Assembly (NCBI GenBank): GCA_947457465.1 | Contig: CANGWB010000017.1 | Span: forward strand, 1 to 35,714 | Origin: Chitinophagaceae bacterium | Lineage (GTDB): Bacteria > Bacteroidota > Bacteroidia > Chitinophagales > Chitinophagaceae | Length of the DNA stretch: 35,714 nt | Direction: 5' to 3' | Part shown: piece after piece, positions 32,957 to 35,714 of the stretch | Layout: every line of letters starts with the position of its first letter | Position numbering within the stretch: the stretch's first letter is position 1 | Notes under the pieces: model-generated | Told to the model about the DNA's origin: nothing | The model's input: the letters and a program-made list of their open reading frames with translations, nothing else | Databases searched by the model: none | Made by a program: the position numbers and the translations under genes

Positions 32957-33886
32957 TTATTCTCCCAAAAGATCGGCAAGCGCTTGACCGATTTCCGGGT
33001 ATTGAAAAGAGAATCCTGATTGTCGGATCTTCTCACTACTCATCGTGGTACTCTTCAACACTTCGATACTCATCTCGCCCAACAAAAGCTTCAAAGCAAA
33101 AGCCGGAACGGGTATCGGAATAAACGGAACCCCACTTGTTTTTGCCAGCGACCGCATTAGTTCTTTGTTGGAAACCGGATGGGGCGCTGATGCGTTATAG
33201 ATCCCGGAGACGTTATTTTCTTGAAGGGACCAGCGGATCATAGAAACAAGATCCTGGATATGTATCCAACTGATCATTTGAGCACCGGTACCGAGGACAG
33301 GCGTGATCCCGAAACAAACCGGTTTTCTGAATTCAGCCAATGCGCCCCCTTTTGTGCTGAGAACGATTCCGATCCGTAACTGTACAAGACGAATACCAAG
33401 AGAAGAGACATCCGACAGACTCTCTTCCCACAACTTACAGGTCTCTCCCAGAAAATCTGAGTGCACCGGATCATGCTCAGTAAAAGGAGTCGGATTCGGG
33501 ATCGAAGGGTCCGGACCATACCAACCTTGTGCGGATGCACCAACCACAGAACTCACTTGATTAGGGATATTCTTCAAGCAAGCGGAGATAAATCGGCCGG
33601 AACGTACACGACTGTCTACGATCTCTTTTTTTCGGTTGACCGTCCACCTTTGCTCCGCCACATTGGCCCCGGCCAAATGAATAACATGATCGGCTTCGCG
33701 AATGGCCTGTTCATCGATCGTCTGCCGGTATGGATCCCAAGAACGATAGGTAAGCTGAGGAGAAAAGGAAGTTTGCTTCGATGGATCACGCGTGAGGATC
33801 GTGACCTGATGTCCGTCATGTATCAATTGCTCGGTTAGCGCCCTGCCGACCAACCCCGTACCGCCGGTGATAAGATGATTTGCCAT
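32957..33886 (-). CDS. TIGR01777 family SDR / NAD-dependent epimerase-like protein
   Basis: A 309-residue extended SDR protein. The NAD(P) motif TGGTGLVGR is at about 7-15, and HLAGANVAEQRW is the family stretch around residue 70. GASAQGWYGP replaces the usual epimerase active-site segment, and a DUF1731-like C-terminus (about 255-305, PIPVPAFALKLLLGEMS) follows. These match TIGR01777 (YfcH-like), whose reaction is not established. The frame extends to TTG 33913, but ATG 33886 gives the normal start MANHLITGG. Monocistronic; its stop directly abuts that of the FadN-type gene. Confidence 0.88.
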   Translation of the reverse strand: MANHLITGGTGLVGRALTEQLIHDGHQVTILTRDPSKQTSFSPQLTYRSWDPYRQTIDEQAIREADHVIHLAGANVAEQRWTVNRKKEIVDSRVRSGRFISACLKNIPNQVSSVVGASAQGWYGPDPSIPNPTPFTEHDPVHSDFLGETCKLWEESLSDVSSLGIRLVQLRIGIVLSTKGGALAEFRKPVCFGITPVLGTGAQMISWIHIQDLVSMIRWSLQENNVSGIYNASAPHPVSNKELMRSLAKTSGVPFIPIPVPAFALKLLLGEMSIEVLKSTTMSSEKIRQSGFSFQYPEIGQALADLLGE

Positions 33887-33942
33887 GACTGATTTAAAAC
33901 GGAGAAAGATCAAAATGGTTCATCGATAATTCGATTACCTTA

Positions 33943-34845
33943 GTGGTCGTGTCGTCCATTTTACAAATAAACAACATTCGAAAATCCTACGGGCCGGTTC
34001 GAGCATTGAACGATGTGAGCCTTTGTGTTCCGGAAGGGTCGGTTTATGGGCTATTGGGGCCTAACGGAAGTGGTAAAACCACCCTACTGGGCATTCTGAT
34101 GTCCGTTCTTCGTCCCCAAGATGGATCCTACAATTGGTTCAATGGAGCATTCGGTGACGATTACAGAAAAAAAATCGGCTGTCTGCTTGAAACGCCCAAC
34201 TTCTATCATTACCTGAGTGGTGAAGAAAATCTACGGATCACCGTTTCGATCAGTGGCAGAGGGAATGAGGAAGATATTACGCGGGTGTTAAAATTGGTTG
34301 GATTATTTGAACGAAGAAAACACCGGTTTGGAACTTATAGCTTGGGCATGAAACAACGGCTCGCCATTGGAGCTGCTCTGTTGGGTGATCCGACCGTGTT
34401 GGTATTGGATGAACCGACGAACGGACTGGATCCGGTGGGTATCGCTGAGATCCGCGACTTGATCCGAAAACTGAATCAACAGGGTCGCACCATTCTCATC
34501 GCCAGCCATTTACTGGATGAGGTGGAGAAAGTCTGTACACATGTAGCCATCTTGAAAAAAGGTGTTTTGCTGACGGATGGTCCGGTTTCCGATGTTCTGA
34601 TGGACGAGGACGTGGTGGAAATGAAGGCCGCTGATCCGGTGCTGTTACAGAATCACCTGAAATCTCAACAGATAGAAACATTTGTGGATAGTGAACTCGG
34701 CTTGATCTGTGCCCGCTTTCCTAAGGGAACGGCACCGATAGAAGAATTGAATCGCCGATGTATGGAGCAGGGGATCGTGCTGACACACTTATTGCTCAGA
34801 AAAAAGAAGTTGGAAACACGTTTTTTTGAATTGACGAATGACTGA
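33943..34845 (+). CDS. ABC transporter ATP-binding protein (ABC-2 exporter)
   Basis: A 300-residue ATPase with Walker A GPNGSGKTT near 39-47, the signature YSLGMKQRLAIG, Walker B VLVLDEP and the switch SHLLDEVE. The C-terminal extension of about 80 residues is short on known motifs. It resembles NatA/BcrA-like exporters. The start is uncertain: GTG at 33943 or 33949 both fit and no ATG is available. TACCTTAG at 33936-33943, one base from the -7 consensus, suggests that transcription starts at about the initiation codon. It is followed after 3 bases by its permease. Confidence 0.87.
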   Translation: MVVSSILQINNIRKSYGPVRALNDVSLCVPEGSVYGLLGPNGSGKTTLLGILMSVLRPQDGSYNWFNGAFGDDYRKKIGCLLETPNFYHYLSGEENLRITVSISGRGNEEDITRVLKLVGLFERRKHRFGTYSLGMKQRLAIGAALLGDPTVLVLDEPTNGLDPVGIAEIRDLIRKLNQQGRTILIASHLLDEVEKVCTHVAILKKGVLLTDGPVSDVLMDEDVVEMKAADPVLLQNHLKSQQIETFVDSELGLICARFPKGTAPIEELNRRCMEQGIVLTHLLLRKKKLETRFFELTND

Positions 34846-34848
34846 TCG

Positions 34849-35682
34849 ATGAAAGGAACCCGATTGCTTCATACAGAATGGCTGAAAGTCCGCAAGTACT
34901 GGGCATTTTGGGGCGTTTTTGCATTGGTCCTCGTTGCATACCCGGGCATAAGTTATCTTTTTTATACCGGCTATCAGGATCTGCTAAGCAGCAACCGGCA
35001 AATGGATGCGATCCTCAAATTCACGGTAGGATCGCCCTTTGGATTTCCGGAGATCTGGCATACACTTGCCTATATCGCCTCCTACCTCGTATTCATTCCG
35101 GGCGTACTGGTGATCATGCTGATCACGAATGAATACCAATACCGCACACAACGACAGAATATTCTGGATGGATGGAGCCGGGATCAATTTCTGTGGTCCA
35201 AGGTCATCGATATCGCCTCGCTTAGCATTTTGCTCTCACTCGTTTATGCAGGAGTCGTTCTCATTACCGGCTGGGTCAATCCGGAGATCGCACTCTCCGG
35301 CATTCAGGAGAAATCTTATTTCATCGGACTATTTGCGCTGATCACGTTCAATCAGTTAACCATTGCCTTCCTGTTTGGATTTCTGTTCAAACGTGCCCTG
35401 CTTGCCTTGGGCTTCTTTCTGTTTTATTACTTGATCCCAGAGAATATTCTGATTCAATTATCACGCTGGCGCTGGCACACAGGTAACTGGCATCATTATC
35501 TTCCGTTGGAGGTGTCGGACCGACTGATCCCGCCTCCTCCCTACTTGGCCCGAATATCGAATCCAACCGATTACCAACTGATGTTGGACTCTATTCCCAA
35601 ACACATCTTTATTTCCATCGGATACACTTGTCTGCTTTGGTTCTTTTGCTTCTGGTGGCTACGCAGAAAAGACCTTACCTAA
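34849..35682 (+). CDS. ABC-2 type permease subunit
   Basis: A 277-residue membrane protein with about six hydrophobic segments (roughly 18-37, 77-97, 124-146, 161-180, 182-199 and 251-270). The opening LLHTEWLKVRKYWAFW is typical of ABC-2 permeases, where an amphipathic segment precedes the first membrane helix. It has no large ectodomain, unlike the permease at 9285-10562, so the two exporters are of different subtypes. It starts 3 bases after the ATPase stop (operon). Substrate is unknown. Confidence 0.85.
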   Translation: MKGTRLLHTEWLKVRKYWAFWGVFALVLVAYPGISYLFYTGYQDLLSSNRQMDAILKFTVGSPFGFPEIWHTLAYIASYLVFIPGVLVIMLITNEYQYRTQRQNILDGWSRDQFLWSKVIDIASLSILLSLVYAGVVLITGWVNPEIALSGIQEKSYFIGLFALITFNQLTIAFLFGFLFKRALLALGFFLFYYLIPENILIQLSRWRWHTGNWHHYLPLEVSDRLIPPPPYLARISNPTDYQLMLDSIPKHIFISIGYTCLLWFFCFWWLRRKDLT

Positions 35683-35710
35683 AAAAAATCCTCCCGCAAA
35701 AGCGGGAGGA
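35683..35710 (-). terminator. Intrinsic terminator oriented for minus-strand transcription
   Basis: A perfect 9-bp stem (35689-35697 with 35702-35710) and loop AAAA. The A-run at 35681-35688 becomes a T-tract only on the minus strand; on the plus strand the hairpin is followed by ACAA. It may stop a convergent gene lying beyond the window. Confidence 0.8.
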
Positions 35711-35714
35711 ACAA

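Noticed and set aside
1-35714. CRISPR arrays, insertion sequences, prophage genes, toxin-antitoxin pairs, riboswitches
   Set aside because: I looked through all gaps and the gene products; nothing resembling these was found.

Overview
The window looks like chromosomal DNA of a Bacteroidota bacterium, most likely of the Chitinophagaceae or a close relative. The evidence is eight exact Bacteroidota-type -7 promoter elements (TAnnTTTG), the absence of clear Shine-Dalgarno sequences, families largely confined to this phylum (DUF4293, DUF6427, DUF2490 beside a VTC-domain protein), a candidate 6S-Flavo RNA, and Bacteroidota-like versions of GlyA, UvrA, MetG and DnaA. No transposase, integrase, phage gene, CRISPR array or toxin-antitoxin pair is visible. 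It is ordinary core genome with high coding density; several convergent gene pairs overlap or nearly touch.

Layout. 1-326: the end of an AlkD-like DNA alkylation repair gene. 318-2396 (minus): a three-gene cassette of VTC-domain polymerase, DUF4956 membrane protein and DUF2490 outer-membrane-like protein, the least understood unit here. 2397-2788: a non-coding stretch with the candidate 6S-Flavo RNA. 2789-4672: htpG. 4719-4809: tRNA-Ser(GCU), followed by two back-to-back terminators. 4953-6386 (minus): dnaA. 6725-8293: a COG2509 FAD-dependent dehydrogenase. 8340-10562: a NatAB-type ABC exporter pair. 10568-12522 (minus): a sugar-phosphate nucleotidyltransferase and a nitronate monooxygenase-like enzyme. 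12608-14328: glyA and a DUF4293 membrane protein. 14323-17157 (minus): uvrA. 17356-17937: an ECF sigma factor.

17947-23623 (minus): five co-directional genes. In order of transcription these are a secreted protein of unknown function, a DUF6427 membrane protein, purQ, a free-standing DsbD alpha-like domain and DsbD. 23813-27447 (plus): the potassium transporter Kup and two tandem alpha/beta hydrolases. 27450-28367 (minus): an S66 LD-carboxypeptidase. 28410-32956 (plus): metG and a FadN-type bifunctional beta-oxidation enzyme. 32957-33886 (minus): a TIGR01777 SDR protein. 33943-35682 (plus): a second ABC exporter pair, followed by a hairpin whose T-tract lies on the minus strand.

I found no clear new defence or mobile system. 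The most interesting points are the polyphosphate-polymerase-like VTC/DUF4956/DUF2490 cassette with its nested overlap and polybasic outer-membrane tail, the split and cysteine-swapped DsbD alpha domains, the near-leaderless promoters, the 6S-like RNA, a UvrA lacking half of one zinc site, and a strong excess of GATC in the blocks I counted.
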